Shown: piece after piece, positions 41,060-41,116 of the stretch
How the letters are laid out: every line of letters starts with the position of its first letter
How positions within the stretch are numbered: the stretch's first letter is position 1
Source of the DNA: JAEUUM01 sp038326165
Lineage (GTDB): Bacteria > Bacteroidota > Bacteroidia > Chitinophagales > Saprospiraceae
Direction: 5' to 3'
DNA length: 41,116 nt
Assembly: GCA_038326165.1 (NCBI GenBank)
Contig: JBBQJT010000031.1
Coordinates: 1 to 41,116 of the forward strand
Notes under the pieces: generated by a model
The model's input: the letters and a program-made list of their open reading frames with translations, nothing else
The model's database searches: none
What the model was told of the DNA's origin: nothing
Position numbers and translations under genes: made by a program

Positions 41060-41116
41060 GATCAACAATTTAAAATGGCTTGCCGTTTGGTGAAAAAATA
41101 AATCCACCTGCATAAG

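Overview
The window is a 41 kb AT-rich piece of a Bacteroidota chromosome, most likely from the Saprospiraceae or a close relative. Four things point there. There are several secreted proteins with type IX secretion (T9SS) C-terminal sorting domains, including one gliding-motility type B domain and long SprB-like repeat proteins. The cluster rpmB-rpmG-DUF4295-ftsY has the order typical of the phylum. Signal peptidase I is the enlarged Bacteroidota form. A perfect TAnnTTTG (-7 box of Bacteroidota promoters) sits in front of many gene starts. I see no insertion sequence, prophage, integrase or CRISPR array.

Region by region: 1-7.9 kb holds the end of an OmpA/SPOR envelope protein, dnaG, a reverse-strand trxB-fbaA pair, a reverse-strand aroK-unknown pair, and a tightly overlapping forward operon DUF1573-yajC-murQ. 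8-18.5 kb holds two very large T9SS-exported repeat proteins (1666 aa, type B sorting domain; 964 aa, type A sorting domain) that converge on lepA and a small secreted protein, with strong bidirectional terminators between them. 18.6-20.5 kb is the translation/SRP cluster rpmB-rpmG-DUF4295-ftsY plus tRNA-Arg(ACG). 20.5-28.9 kb holds a subtilase overlapping a BtuF-like metal/cobalamin-binding protein, a CBS-domain protein, an EGF-like lipoprotein, lepB, a coiled-coil membrane protein coupled to a second DUF1573 protein, and an overlapping exonuclease-rpe pair. 29.3-34.6 kb holds an M3 metallopeptidase lipoprotein, queA, a DEAD-box RNA helicase and a J-domain/KTSC fusion protein. 34.7-41.1 kb is the most accessory part: a hipBA toxin-antitoxin operon with a dense cluster of ATTCAT/ATGAAT half-sites in its control region, a TonB-dependent receptor, a tandem intergenic repeat, and a T9SS-sorted secreted protein whose frame is broken at a run of eight A.

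Most genes are ordinary housekeeping genes. The things most worth a second look are the hipBA control region, the J-KTSC fusion, the frameshifted T9SS protein, the CX4CH (haem-like) motif in the 964-aa protein, the leaderless-looking start of lepA, and several structured intergenic stretches. I found no clear, wholly new multi-gene system. All family assignments come from reading motifs by eye; no database search was run.
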